DNA of 64,000 bases from Roseivivax sp. THAF197b (GTDB taxonomy: Bacteria; Pseudomonadota; Alphaproteobacteria; Rhodobacterales; Rhodobacteraceae). Both the position numbers and the translations under genes were made by a program. The first letter of the stretch is position 1, and every line of letters begins with the position of its first letter. The notes under the pieces were generated by a model that did not search any database, was not told the DNA's origin, and saw only the letters and a program-made list of their open reading frames with translations. This document shows positions 55,813 to 64,000 of the stretch, piece after piece. The stretch spans positions 1-64,000 of the forward strand of contig NZ_CP045321.1 in assembly GCF_009363255.1 (NCBI RefSeq), written 5' to 3'.

Positions 55813-57432
55813 TTAAGGCTCAGTTCTTTCGAGCAAGCTAGAGGCGACAAAGCCCTCTATTCCGTCATGAGTACTGACCTTCCACCAGCCAACTTTGCTC
55901 GTGTCGAGCAAATCGACGATATAATTGTGCATCAGCACGGCAATGGCGCTGTCTTTCGTACTCGGGCCCGAACGCATCTTTGCTGCCGAAGCGATGACTT
56001 TTGCTATCGGAGCTTCGTTGTCAATCTCACTCAATCCGGCATTCTCCCACGTGGAAATTGAAGAGACGTCTTCAATGCTTTCTACAGGCAATCCAGAAGG
56101 TACGCGATCGGGAACACCTAGGCGCCCTCTTGCCGCCGAGGGGTCCTCGAGGGCGCCCAAGAAGGCGATGATGTTATCATGTTCGTTGGAGCTTAAGGAT
56201 GGAAGACGAACATCAATCGCTGCGCCGATCCGGACAAGTTCATTGATGTCATCCATCACTGCTCGGTCATTTTGTCGCCATTGGGGAACATCGAAGAGCC
56301 TGGCCTGCGAGATCTGATAATCCATCAGGCGCTCCAAGGGGTTCAGGTGGTGCGCCAAGATCTCTCGCAGTGACGGGTAGGCGCCATCATGTCCATAAGG
56401 TGCGGTCAGCGTTACGTTGCGCAAGCTCGGCACCAGGAACTTATAAGTGTCATCTTGCTCCCCCGTGACAAGAAACCGCCCCTTGTCAGTGGTGTCTTCT
56501 CCTTTTTGACCTTTGCCAGGACCGATCTGGGGCAGGCCGATGGATTGGAAGGTTTGGCTGGTCTGGTATTTGCCCGAGTGACACGCGCTGCACCCAGACG
56601 AGCCGTAGAACAGTTCCATACCAGCTACTTGTGCGGGGCTCAAAGCGTTTTCGTCGCCCGCGAGAAAAGCATCGAATGGGCTAGACGTGCTCCTAAATTC
56701 AAACGCGACAAATGCGCCTATGGCATTCGTAATATCCGTTATGTGCAGCGCGTGGTCAGGGCCGTGCAGCCATTCGAACAAAATGCGGTATTCAGGGATA
56801 CCCGAGACGCGGTCGGCGAGCAGCTGCCAAGCACCTTGAGGTCCGTGAATACGTTCCTCATTGACAGCATTGCCAATGTTATTCTCACCGGGATGTCCTG
56901 CCATCTCATCAGCGGAAAGAATGGGTAACAAGGATTGTGCGGCTAGGAGACTATTCACGGGTCGCTCGAGTTCACGACCGGACGGCATTTTGATTCCAAA
57001 GCGTTCATCTGGATCGATCATGACCCGACCATCGTGTAGCAATGCGCGAAACGTATCACTGCCCTTGTTCCAGAGCGCCGGTGCATTGCGTGGGATACGC
57101 TGGCGATTGATGTTTGTTTCCGTGATGCGACGGGCCGAGCCAAGACCTATCGCGCCCTCGCCCAAACCGAGAGACAATCCATCGGATGTGCCCAGCAACG
57201 GGTTGTGGCATGTCCCGCAGGAGATGTTCTTGTTGCCGCTTAATATTGGGTCATAAAACAACTTCTGCCCCAACATCACAAGAAGTGGATCGTCTACTGG
57301 GAACTCGCTGGCGGTAGGTGCCTTCGGTAGTTTAGATAACGTATCCGCGTTGGCTGTAATCGCCGCAATCACAGCTAACACAAGGCCGAAAATGTACGGT
57401 TTTATTCGCACCGGCAGCTTTTCACTTTTCAA
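55813..57432 (-). CDS. Di-haem cytochrome c peroxidase with C-terminal SH3 domain
   Basis: The 539-residue exported protein belongs to the CcpA/MauG di-haem group. It has a signal peptide (to about residue 29) and two c-haem motifs, CGTCH at 72-76 and CSACH at 281-285. Family segments such as LGQKLFYDPILSGNKNISC, RNAPALWN, VPSLRNVTLTAPYGHDGAY and the regular spacing support a peroxidase or MauG-like oxidase. After residue about 465 a bacterial SH3 domain is added (MRSGPSTKDSAIAVL, GWWKVSTHDGIEGFVASSLL), unusual for this family and likely to hold the enzyme at the wall or a partner. Confidence 0.88.
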   Translation of the reverse strand: MKSEKLPVRIKPYIFGLVLAVIAAITANADTLSKLPKAPTASEFPVDDPLLVMLGQKLFYDPILSGNKNISCGTCHNPLLGTSDGLSLGLGEGAIGLGSARRITETNINRQRIPRNAPALWNKGSDTFRALLHDGRVMIDPDERFGIKMPSGRELERPVNSLLAAQSLLPILSADEMAGHPGENNIGNAVNEERIHGPQGAWQLLADRVSGIPEYRILFEWLHGPDHALHITDITNAIGAFVAFEFRSTSSPFDAFLAGDENALSPAQVAGMELFYGSSGCSACHSGKYQTSQTFQSIGLPQIGPGKGQKGEDTTDKGRFLVTGEQDDTYKFLVPSLRNVTLTAPYGHDGAYPSLREILAHHLNPLERLMDYQISQARLFDVPQWRQNDRAVMDDINELVRIGAAIDVRLPSLSSNEHDNIIAFLGALEDPSAARGRLGVPDRVPSGLPVESIEDVSSISTWENAGLSEIDNEAPIAKVIASAAKMRSGPSTKDSAIAVLMHNYIVDLLDTSKVGWWKVSTHDGIEGFVASSLLERTEP

Positions 57433-58222
57433 TCATTTACCCCAAAGGAAACTCGGCTTGTTTGATCGCAATCACGCAAGCAGATTATACACAGGACACT
57501 TTAACTGGTTAGAGGCATTTCATTTGCCACATGATTATATCCAAGCCTGATTTTTCTACTACAGTCGACACCTCGTATTTATAGTCAATTGGGAAACAGT
57601 CTGTTCGACATAAGGCGTCACAGTCTAAACACGAGCGAATAGATTTGCAGTTTGCAATAACCGAAAGCCTTATGATGCCTCTCGCCGAAGCTTCCTAGGT
57701 AACTTACGGTTGAAGAAAAAGCGCTTGGCATATCGATTTCTTTGAGTATTATGCATGTGTGTTCACAGCACACACAACCCAGTGCCCTCGCCACACTCGC
57801 CCCAGTGGCGGGGGCTTCGAATATGCCCCCTTTTTTTGACTGTGTATTTCGATTCTTAACAGTCTATTCGACTTTATCTGCACTAAAAAGCAAAACGCGA
57901 GGCGCCAGAATTACAATAGATCAAGTGGATTGATGCCTCTCTCGCATTCTGACTTCGCGACACCAAGGTTTCCGATTACGCCTCTGAAGTTCGAATGCCT
58001 AACAACAAGTAACAGACTCAATTTGCTAAGTAGCTCAACACCATAAAGCTTCAGGTGAAGATGGAAGTGGATAATGAACTATTTTTTGAATTTAGTTTGA
58101 CATGTGCAATTGAGGCACCAAACACTACTCAGAAACGCCACGTGAAAACGTGCTACTGGCCGACGTTGCGAGAGAACACCAGCCAGAATTATTGAGAAAG
58201 CCAAGCGACTTTATTGTTGCTT
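57433..58222. other. AT-rich intergenic region with one terminator
   Basis: About 790 bases, clearly more AT-rich than the backbone, with only short unconvincing frames. The upstream end must hold the promoter of the peroxidase gene. A strong plus-strand terminator is listed separately; no gene upstream of it is evident. Confidence 0.5.
57810..57837 (+). terminator. Orphan rho-independent terminator
   Basis: GGGGGC-ttcgaatat-GCCCCC followed by TTTTTTT is a good plus-strand terminator. No plus-strand gene ends here, so it may close a small RNA or an undetected short gene upstream. Confidence 0.65.
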
Positions 58223-58681
58223 TTAGTCCAAACCCCAGACGCACATACAAAAGCGGTTAGCCTGCCTTTGTGCATAACTAGACGAATTCTTGCTTGCAAG
58301 GATCTTGCGATCTCCATCATCATTCACACACCGAAGCTTTGCTGGCTGAATGGGATGCTGTTTCTTACAAAACTTGATCCCTTCTTTATAGAATCGAGGT
58401 TCTACGTTCCGCGTGAATCTAACAACCAGTTCATGGTTCTCGACTTCACAAACTACGACGTGTTCTTCCGGTGGCACGGAGACTTTTCGCGGCGGTTTCC
58501 TTGGGTCGTTACCACCATGAGAAGGCGGCTCAGGCGGATTGGCATTGTGAGACGGAGGCTCAGGTGTGCGGTCAAAGCTGGGACGATCGTAGCTTGGCTC
58601 AGACGGCGGCTCTGTAAGTGCAAAGCCAGGAAGTGTCGACAAAGCCACAAAGCCCACAGTAGCTGCGATAAGACGAAGCAT
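58223..58681 (-). CDS. Pro-rich exported protein
   Basis: The 152-residue protein has a signal peptide (LIAATVGFVALSTLPGFA), a Pro/Ser/His-rich stretch (about 23-70, with PEPPSH repeats) and a small C-terminal domain with several Cys (VVVCEVENHELVV, IKFCKKQ, LRCVNDDG, FCMCVWGL). It may be a secreted or periplasmic metal- or haem-interacting protein, but nothing proves this. It lies between the RTX-like gene and the peroxidase gene on the same strand and shares their AT-rich context. Confidence 0.65.
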   Translation of the reverse strand: MLRLIAATVGFVALSTLPGFALTEPPSEPSYDRPSFDRTPEPPSHNANPPEPPSHGGNDPRKPPRKVSVPPEEHVVVCEVENHELVVRFTRNVEPRFYKEGIKFCKKQHPIQPAKLRCVNDDGDRKILASKNSSSYAQRQANRFCMCVWGLD

Positions 58682-58704
58682 AGGTTTCTTCCTTTTGGAT
58701 AGAG

Positions 58705-59781
58705 TTATACGAAGTTGGCTCTTGCAAGCGACCCGACTTGAGATGGATCGACAGCGACTGCTCCTGCACGGATCAAGGCCACCGTTTGGTCACCGACTAG
58801 CACGCGGGTATCTCCAGTGGCCAGGTCGACCTCAGTCGTCAGATCTCCACCAAGTCCATCAACTTCGGAATGAACGACTAGCAACACGTCATCGCTTTCA
58901 AAATCCTCGATAACTGGGGGCGACGTCGGATCTACCCAGGTACCGGTAAAGAAGGAGTCTCCGCCCGGGCCACCAGTAGCTGTGTCACCACTGCCCAAAA
59001 TAATCTGATCAAAGCCTTCTCCACCATTGATGGTGTCAGGGTCAATGATATCCGACCCGCGGAAGTTTTCGTCGTTTTCACCGTCTGTGTAGCCCCAAAG
59101 GATGTCGTTCCCAGAGCCTCCTTCTAGAGTATCCTCACCTTCATTGCCTCTGAGGAAATCGTCTCCGTCTCCACCATCCAGGATGTCGTTTCCACTGCCC
59201 GCAAAAAGGGAGTCGTTGTCTGAAGCCCCCTCTATCGTGTCATTCCCTACACCGCCAACGAGTTCATCATCGCCATCTCCGCCATTGAGTTCATCGTTCC
59301 CGTCGTCGCCAAAGAGTTGGTCGTCTCCCGAACCACCCTGAACCTGATCATCGCCATCTTCGCCTGCAACAAGGTCATCGCCGTTCCCACCGTCGAGTTG
59401 ATCGTTCCCGTCAGCGCCGAACAACGAGTCTGCCCCATCACCACCAAAGATTTGATCATCGCCTGATGATCCATCCAAGACATCATGACCGGCGCCACCA
59501 TCTATCGTGTCATCGCCTTCATCTCCAACGACAGTGTCTTCACCGTCGGTCCCCTCGAGATCATCTGCATTCTCTGTGCCAAACAAGACATCCTCGATAG
59601 AGCCCGAACCACCGCCAGCAGCGTCACCTTCACCACCACCGCCAGCAGTGTCATCTCCATTCAGGGCCGGATCGCCTCCATCGTCGGAGGAGCGGTCGTC
59701 ATCTGACGAGCTATCGTTATCTCCTCCCCCTAAGAAAGCGAGACCCGAAAAACCTACTAGAAGCAGCAACAGATATTCCAT
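58705..59781 (-). CDS. RTX-type calcium-binding repeat protein with membrane anchor
   Basis: ATG 59781 is chosen (MEYLLLLLVGFSGLAFLGG). The 358-residue protein starts with a hydrophobic segment followed by an Asp/Ser/Gly-rich linker. It then has about 12-15 nonapeptide repeats of the GGxGxD type (residues about 95-255), which bind calcium and fold as a parallel beta roll, and a C-terminal domain (VIEDFESDDVLLVVHSEV). RTX proteins are usually exported by type I secretion through a C-terminal signal; no such transporter is in the window. The N-terminal anchor is unlike classic RTX toxins. Confidence 0.82.
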   Translation of the reverse strand: MEYLLLLLVGFSGLAFLGGGDNDSSSDDDRSSDDGGDPALNGDDTAGGGGEGDAAGGGSGSIEDVLFGTENADDLEGTDGEDTVVGDEGDDTIDGGAGHDVLDGSSGDDQIFGGDGADSLFGADGNDQLDGGNGDDLVAGEDGDDQVQGGSGDDQLFGDDGNDELNGGDGDDELVGGVGNDTIEGASDNDSLFAGSGNDILDGGDGDDFLRGNEGEDTLEGGSGNDILWGYTDGENDENFRGSDIIDPDTINGGEGFDQIILGSGDTATGGPGGDSFFTGTWVDPTSPPVIEDFESDDVLLVVHSEVDGLGGDLTTEVDLATGDTRVLVGDQTVALIRAGAVAVDPSQVGSLARANFV

Positions 59782-59996
59782 GTCAAACCTCAAAATTTCC
59801 CCGCCGCATTCCTGCCACACAACCGCCACGAAAGCTCTAAAATTTTGACTTTTTTAACTATATCGTAGGAAATCGAAACAATGCTTACAAAGATGCCAAA
59901 TTAGCCTCGATACTGCACGCGAAACTGAAAAGGTCAGTTTAATCCTGGTGTAGGTTTGCAGGGTAGTGTGCATATCGATTCGTTTTGGAAGAGCTA
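59782..59996. other. Promoter region of the RTX-like gene
   Basis: AT-rich spacer between the RTX-like gene and the first IS fragment. No gene is seen. Confidence 0.4.
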
Positions 59997-60126
59997 TGTG
60001 AAGTGGTCCCGGAAATTCGGACGGTTGGCTAAGGTGTATCCTGAACCTTTTGGAGGGATACGAGAAGGAGAAACGCCGGAAGTTTACAGATCAATTCAAG
60101 GCTAAGGTCGCGCTTGAGGCGCTGCT
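59997..60126 (+). mobile_element. Left-end fragment of a third IS3-family element
   Basis: A terminal-repeat-like start, TGTGAAGTGGTCCCGG then AAATTCGGACGG, is followed by the first codons of an IS3 orfA (KRRKFTDQFKAKVALEAL, 60071-60124). It stops exactly where the next IS begins at 60127. No remainder is found after 62936, so this is a remnant. Confidence 0.7.
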
Positions 60127-60144
60127 TGAATAGCCCCGCGTTTC

Positions 60145-61020
60145 TTAGACGCCTTCGTGTCTCAGTTTCTGCTGCCGCTCGAAGTCGACCGGCGACATCA
60201 TTCCGTTCCGGGCGTGTTTGCGCTTCGAGTTGTAGAACATCTCGATGTAGTCGAACACATCCTGTCTGGCCTCTTCGCGTGTTCGGTAGGTCCGTCGCCT
60301 GATCCGCTCTCGCTTCAGCAGGTTGAAGAAGCTCTCCGCAACCGCGTTGTCATGGCAGTTTCCGCGGCGGCTCATAGAATGCTCCAGATTATGTGCCTGA
60401 AGGAACGCGGCCCAGTCCATGCTGGTGAATTGGCTGCCCTGGTCCGAATGGATCAGAACCTTCCCCTTGGGCTTTCTCCGCCATGTCGCCATCAGCAGCG
60501 CTTGCAGGACAACGTCTGTCGTCTGGCGGCTCTGCATCGCCCAGCCTACGACACGGCGCGAGAACAGATCGATGACCACGGCAAGATAGGCGAAGCCTTC
60601 CTGCGTGCGGATGTAGGTGATGTCGGTCACCCAAGCCGTATCCTGTGTCGCCACGTCGAACTGCCGGTCGAGCGTGTTGTCGACGACCACCGAAGGCTTC
60701 CCGCCATGTTTTCCCGGTCGGCGTTTGTAGCCGATCTGCGCCTTGATGCCGGCGAGCTTCGTTAGGCGGGCAACACGGTTCAAGCAGACGCTTTCGCCCT
60801 GCTCGAGAAGGTCGTCATGCAGCTTGCGGTGGCCGTAGACCTTGCCGCTTTCCATCCACGCCTCCTTCAGCATCTCGGTCTGCCGCTTGTCTTCTTGAGT
60901 TCGCTTACTCAGCGGCGCCTTCAGCCACGCGTAGAACCCGCTCGGCTGTATGCGCAGGCAACGGCACATGGCCCTGACAGAAAACTGTCCGCGATGCTCG
61001 GCCACGAACGCGTATCTCAC
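60145..61020 (-). CDS. IS3-family orfB transposase
   Basis: The 291-residue integrase-like protein has the HTH part (FSVRAMCRCLRIQPSGFYAWLK) and the DDE residues in WVTDITYIRT, IHSDQGSQF and NAVAESFFNLLKRE. The frame is intact from GTG 61020. It is separated from its orfA by the IS110 insertion, so a normal frameshift fusion product cannot form. Confidence 0.9.
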   Translation of the reverse strand: MRYAFVAEHRGQFSVRAMCRCLRIQPSGFYAWLKAPLSKRTQEDKRQTEMLKEAWMESGKVYGHRKLHDDLLEQGESVCLNRVARLTKLAGIKAQIGYKRRPGKHGGKPSVVVDNTLDRQFDVATQDTAWVTDITYIRTQEGFAYLAVVIDLFSRRVVGWAMQSRQTTDVVLQALLMATWRRKPKGKVLIHSDQGSQFTSMDWAAFLQAHNLEHSMSRRGNCHDNAVAESFFNLLKRERIRRRTYRTREEARQDVFDYIEMFYNSKRKHARNGMMSPVDFERQQKLRHEGV

Positions 61021-61053
61021 TTTGCATCCCTGGCGAAATACGCGGTCGCCTTC

Positions 61054-62415
61054 CTAAGAAACAGCCTGCTGTTCTGGCATGGGCGCCAAGGCGTAACCCA
61101 GTATCCTGGCGCGCCGCTGGAGATTTGAGAGAACACGTTGCCTGTGTCGTTCGTCGTAGGCTGCGGCGCCTTGATCTTGATAGGTCATGCCATGCCGCAC
61201 AGCGTTGTAAAACAGCACTGCGATCTTGCGCGCTGTCGCCGTGACCGCCTTCTGCTTGCCAATGCGTGATGACAGCCGCCGATAGAACGCGCCCAATGCC
61301 GTGTCGCTTCGGCCAATCGTGACTGCCGCCAGACGCAAGAGTGCAGCGGCACGACTGGAGGATCGGCGTGTCCGAGAGGACAGCAGCTTACCCCCAGAGA
61401 TCTTGTTGCCCGGGGCCAGACAGAGCCACGACGTGAAGTGCTTGGCGCTTTTCCAGGCGCACAGGTCCGTGCCGCATTCGGCCACAAGCTTCAGAGCCAG
61501 CGATGGCCCAAGCCCGTGGATCTGCGTCAGGTCCGTGCCCAACACCCCGTAAAGTGCGGCCCGAACATCGAAGGACGGTGCATTTTGCTGCCTGCCTCTG
61601 ATCCGTGCCTTCGGCAGCGGAGCCAGATCATCGTCTGCCCGGACAGTAAGCGCTCCAACCGCCGCCTCCAGCCTTCGGTCGCACACCTCGATCTGTGCTT
61701 TGTAAAAGTCGTAAAGTTCCAGAGACTGAGTAAGCGCGAAGACATGCTCCTCACGGTCGTTGCCGACCAGCGCGGCTTTGATCGTCTCGGTGGACGCTTT
61801 GCAGCGCAGATCACGATGAGCGGCGAGAACCTCCGGATCGCGCTCGACGGCGACGATGGCACGGATGATCCGCATGCCTGTTGCGCCGGTGATGTCGGAC
61901 ACGACGTGATGCAGCTGCAGGTTCATCTCCATCAGCGCCTTCTGCATATGTTGGATATGCGCGGCGGCATATTCTGTCAGACGCTCTCGCTGGCGCATGT
62001 AGGCGCGCAAGGTGGTGATCTCCGCTTCAGGGCGGAAACTGCCACGGAGCAGGCCGTAGGAATGCAACTGGCGCAGCCATCCCGCATCGCTCACATCAGT
62101 TTTGCGACCTGGCACGTTCTTGGCATAGCGGGCATTCACGAGAATAACCTCGAAGCCATGTGCCTCCAGGATCTCGAAGGCCGGTATCCAGTAGACGCCG
62201 GTCGATTCCATGGCCACGCTGGTGACGCCGCAGGACCTGAACCAGTCGGCAAGGTCGTGCAAATCCTGAGTGAATGTCCCGAAAGCACGCACTGGCATAA
62301 TATCGGCGTCAGGGTTCACAGCCGCCATGTGCATCGTCGAGCCGATGTCGATCGCGGCCGCCTGAGGGTTGACCAACTTCAGGTCCGGGTGGTCGCCGGT
62401 CTTATGCTTCGTCAT
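61054..62415 (-). CDS. IS110-family transposase
   Basis: From ATG 62415 (MTKHKTGDHPDLKL) the protein has 453 residues. The N-terminal RuvC-like DEDD domain shows AIDIGSTMHMAAV, VAMESTGVYW and GRKTDVSDAGWLRQL. The C-terminal transposase_20 domain has IHGLGPSLALKLVAECG, HFTSWLCLAPGNKISGGK with the candidate nucleophile Ser, and an Arg-rich end. The structure matches IS110 recombinases, which act with a structured bridge RNA. Confidence 0.93.
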   Translation of the reverse strand: MTKHKTGDHPDLKLVNPQAAAIDIGSTMHMAAVNPDADIMPVRAFGTFTQDLHDLADWFRSCGVTSVAMESTGVYWIPAFEILEAHGFEVILVNARYAKNVPGRKTDVSDAGWLRQLHSYGLLRGSFRPEAEITTLRAYMRQRERLTEYAAAHIQHMQKALMEMNLQLHHVVSDITGATGMRIIRAIVAVERDPEVLAAHRDLRCKASTETIKAALVGNDREEHVFALTQSLELYDFYKAQIEVCDRRLEAAVGALTVRADDDLAPLPKARIRGRQQNAPSFDVRAALYGVLGTDLTQIHGLGPSLALKLVAECGTDLCAWKSAKHFTSWLCLAPGNKISGGKLLSSRTRRSSSRAAALLRLAAVTIGRSDTALGAFYRRLSSRIGKQKAVTATARKIAVLFYNAVRHGMTYQDQGAAAYDERHRQRVLSNLQRRARILGYALAPMPEQQAVS

Positions 62416-62433
62416 GGCTTCTCCTCCGTTCAA

Positions 62434-62641
62434 GGCGAAGAGCGTGGGCCATGCAAGTTCGTCATCTTCCTAACCGGGATCGCCGCGATGGCGGCGTCAC
62501 CACTCTCAAGTGCGCATCAGCCCATGTGCCACGTTTTTTAACGGGGTCCAGCCCACCAATAAGCGATCGGCAACTGCCCTTCGGGCGAAGCGTAGCACAG
62601 GCTGTTACTACCGCGCACAGGCGGGCTGCGGACCGGAACGG
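62434..62641 (-). ncRNA. Candidate bridge RNA of the IS110 element
   Basis: In IS110-group elements the non-coding stretch upstream of the transposase encodes a bridge RNA with two loops that pair to the target and the donor. Here about 210 bases upstream of the gene are non-coding and contain hairpins such as GATCGCCGCGATGGCGGCGTC (near 62480) in two arms. Exact ends and the loops cannot be assigned by eye. Confidence 0.45.
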
Positions 62642-62880
62642 TTTTTTAGGATGTCACGCTCCTCCGTCACTCTCAGGAGCTCACGCTTGAGCCGACGGAT
62701 CTCCGTGTCCTTCTCCACCTCTCCCGATGACGCCTTCGCGAACTTCTTCTTCCAGGAGTAGAGCGAGTATTGGCTCACGCCCAGACGCTCAGCCACCTCC
62801 CTGACCGGGTAGCCCCTCTCCGTGATTTGCGCGACCGCGTCTCTCTTGAATTCGTCGCTGAACTTGGTGCTGCTCATCAT
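62608..62880 (-). pseudogene. IS3 orfA truncated by IS110
   Basis: Residues 1-79 (SSTKFSDEFKRDAVAQITE, VREVAERLGVSQYSLYSWKKKF, LRVTEERDILKN) are the DNA-binding half of the IS3 transposase. The last codons (from about 62641 down) come from IS110. The true end (ATAYFARDAK and stop) is found at about 61050-61022, on the other side of IS110. Confidence 0.85.
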
Positions 62881-63058
62881 GGCCTCCTTGCCTCAAAATT
62901 AGCAAAGAAGGCGTCCACGATACACGGGGCTATTCAGTCGAGTGCAAGCGATTAATGGCTGAGTATGATCTTGAGCGGATCGAAGATTCTTGACGAATCT
63001 TGACTATAATCGTTGCTTCAGGCCGTCGGCTCAATGGAACTATCTTGGCCCGCTGAGG

Positions 63059-64000
63059 TTACGAATTGATAGTCATTGCCTCAGAGATTTGCGCGAAAAT
63101 ATTATCTTCGATCATCCGTACCTCCGGCAAGCCTTGAAGCACGGAGTTTCTTGCTGACTGAAATTCACTCCGAATAAGACCAAGAAGAGTCGACCTAGAA
63201 ACGATTCGCTGTTCGTTGAGTGACGTTTTAGTAATCGAAGAAGTGTCGGAACTCAGATAGTTGGCTGTCTGATATGTTTTATGGATAATCTCATCGATCT
63301 GCTCATCAAGAGATGTTGCATTAACGGGAAGTCGACCGATAACACAGCAAATAAAGCGACCAGATCCAATATAGGAGTACCAGAAAGACTTCTTTAGCCT
63401 GATGTTGCCAAGTTCTTTGCTAAACATATGTAAAAATGCGACTAAATTTTGCGATGGATGCCGTCTCAGACTTCGAAACACGTCAGTCATATCTATCCGG
63501 TACAGTGCGGCCTGATAGCTACCTTCCACTAGCTGTAGTATCTTATTCTCAAACTGGAAGTAGTCCAGCATGCCTTCGGCATCAGGGAAGCAAGTTCGCT
63601 TGTTTGGATCAATCAAGTCATATTGCGAGCTACGATCAAAAACAGCCTGAAGTGCTTTGCGGCTTTTTTTCTCATTCCGTAAGGCTTCCACCAGAAGCAT
63701 TGCCGCATGGATCCGGCCAGTAAGATCTATATCATCAAGTGGTTTTCGTAAAAAATCTGTGGCGCCTGCTTCGAAAGCGCAATCCATTTGTTTAGCTGAC
63801 TGGGATGCCGTAATCATTATGATGGGCGTGGTACGGTATTCCGGTCGCTGCCTCAAATTGGTACATAGTTCGATGCCATCTATATCGGGCATTACAATAT
63901 CCAAGAGGACGCAATCGAATGGTACAATCTGCTTATCGATCACCTTCAGGGCGTCTTCGGCGGACACGGCGAACGTGAGATCAGCCAGACCCTTTTTCTC
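63059..64000 (-). CDS. Response regulator with degenerate GGDEF-like output domain (5' end cut by window)
   Basis: The frame runs off the window at 64000, so the N-terminus is missing. The visible part starts in a receiver domain: FDCVLLDIVMPDIDG with the phospho-acceptor Asp, IIMITAS, and ATDFLRKPLDD. After a linker the second part (about 140-235) resembles a diguanylate-cyclase fold: YQAALYRIDMTDVFR, LVAFLHMFSKELGNIRLKKSFWYSYIGSGRF, where GSGRF stands in place of GGDEF. A C-terminal helical tail follows. If this reading is right the output domain is catalytically dead. The AT-rich composition differs from the plasmid backbone. Confidence 0.75.
   Translation of the reverse strand, partial: EKKGLADLTFAVSAEDALKVIDKQIVPFDCVLLDIVMPDIDGIELCTNLRQRPEYRTTPIIMITASQSAKQMDCAFEAGATDFLRKPLDDIDLTGRIHAAMLLVEALRNEKKSRKALQAVFDRSSQYDLIDPNKRTCFPDAEGMLDYFQFENKILQLVEGSYQAALYRIDMTDVFRSLRRHPSQNLVAFLHMFSKELGNIRLKKSFWYSYIGSGRFICCVIGRLPVNATSLDEQIDEIIHKTYQTANYLSSDTSSITKTSLNEQRIVSRSTLLGLIRSEFQSARNSVLQGLPEVRMIEDNIFAQISEAMTINS

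Larger units (their letters stand above)
61053..62641 (-). mobile_element. IS110-family insertion sequence
   Basis: About 1.59 kb. It splits the sequence CGCCTTTTTTAGG of the IS3 orfA: CGCCTT lies before 61053, and TTTTTTAGG follows from about 62642. This leaves a duplicated TT that may be the core dinucleotide. The transposase gene runs almost to one end (stop 61054-61056). About 226 bases of non-coding DNA precede it. No inverted repeats are seen at the ends, as usual for the IS110 group. Confidence 0.85.
60127..62936 (-). mobile_element. IS3-family element interrupted by IS110
   Basis: Ends TGAATAGCCCCGCG (60127 on) and, inverted, TGAATAGCCCCGTG (62936 inward) are terminal repeats that continue to GACGCCTTC. 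orfA is at the 62880 side and orfB at the 61020 side. The IS110 element has inserted in the 3' part of orfA, in a run of six T (plus strand). Confidence 0.85.

Noticed and set aside
58705..59781. Regular short repeats suggesting a CRISPR array
   Set aside because: The periodicity is codon-based (nine-residue GGxGxD units) and lies in an intact reading frame; there are no constant repeats with unique spacers.

Overview
The window reads as a large part of a conjugative plasmid from an alphaproteobacterium, most likely a roseobacter-type Rhodobacteraceae. Reasons: a repA-repB-repC replicon with an antisense RNA between repB and repC, a GC-rich backbone with frequent GTG/TTG starts, a VirB/VirD4 conjugation system, and a block of small plasmid protein families that I associate with Rhodobacteraceae plasmids. 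The first base is the repA start codon, so the record may have been opened there. No tRNA, rRNA or CRISPR array was seen.

Layout. (1) 1-3600: repABC, the ctRNA gene and two palindromes just after repC that are candidate centromere sites. (2) 3600-4740: gene-poor. (3) 4744-17376, plus strand: an establishment-like module with ArdC antirestriction protein, a 660-residue ParB-like protein, several small DUF proteins, a RelB/RelE toxin-antitoxin pair, a 1420-residue methyltransferase-helicase of the strawberry-notch type and a tandem DUF736 protein, many preceded by their own hairpin. (4) 17554-21411, minus strand: an accessory insert with an XRE-ImmA/IrrE metalloprotease overlapping a 225-residue partner, and a winged-helix protein overlapping a DUF3800 protein, each with its own repeat-rich upstream region. 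(5) 22049-30334, plus strand: DUF2493 protein, SH3-nuclease protein, candidate oriT, MobC-like protein, VirD2-like relaxase and VirD4 coupling protein.

(6) 30433-36752: cargo set between the DNA-transfer genes and the mating-pore genes. It holds a class Ib ribonucleotide reductase operon (nrdHIEF) behind a cobalamin riboswitch, a short tyrosine recombinase and an S41-like peptidase. (7) 36883-48476, minus strand: the virB operon in the order hyp-B1-B2-B3-B4-B7-SLT/B5-B5-B8-B9-B10-B11-DUF4177-hyp-B6. One gene looks like a VirB5 scaffold carrying a lytic transglycosylase domain. A palindrome in the virB promoter recurs before an exported-protein gene 5 kb away. (8) 48633-53690: small exported proteins, an XRE regulator, a DUF481 outer-membrane protein, a LysR regulator and a lipoprotein.

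(9) 54309-62936: an IS-rich end. An IS3 element with an amber-interrupted transposase, then a di-haem peroxidase with a C-terminal SH3 domain, a Pro-rich exported protein and an RTX-type repeat protein, then an IS110 element inside a second IS3 element that itself lies in a fragment of a third. (10) The window ends inside a response-regulator gene.

Together the genes give replication and partition, protection and establishment on entry, and self-transfer, with nrd, peroxidase and RTX genes as cargo. Functions come from recognising families by eye; no database search was run.
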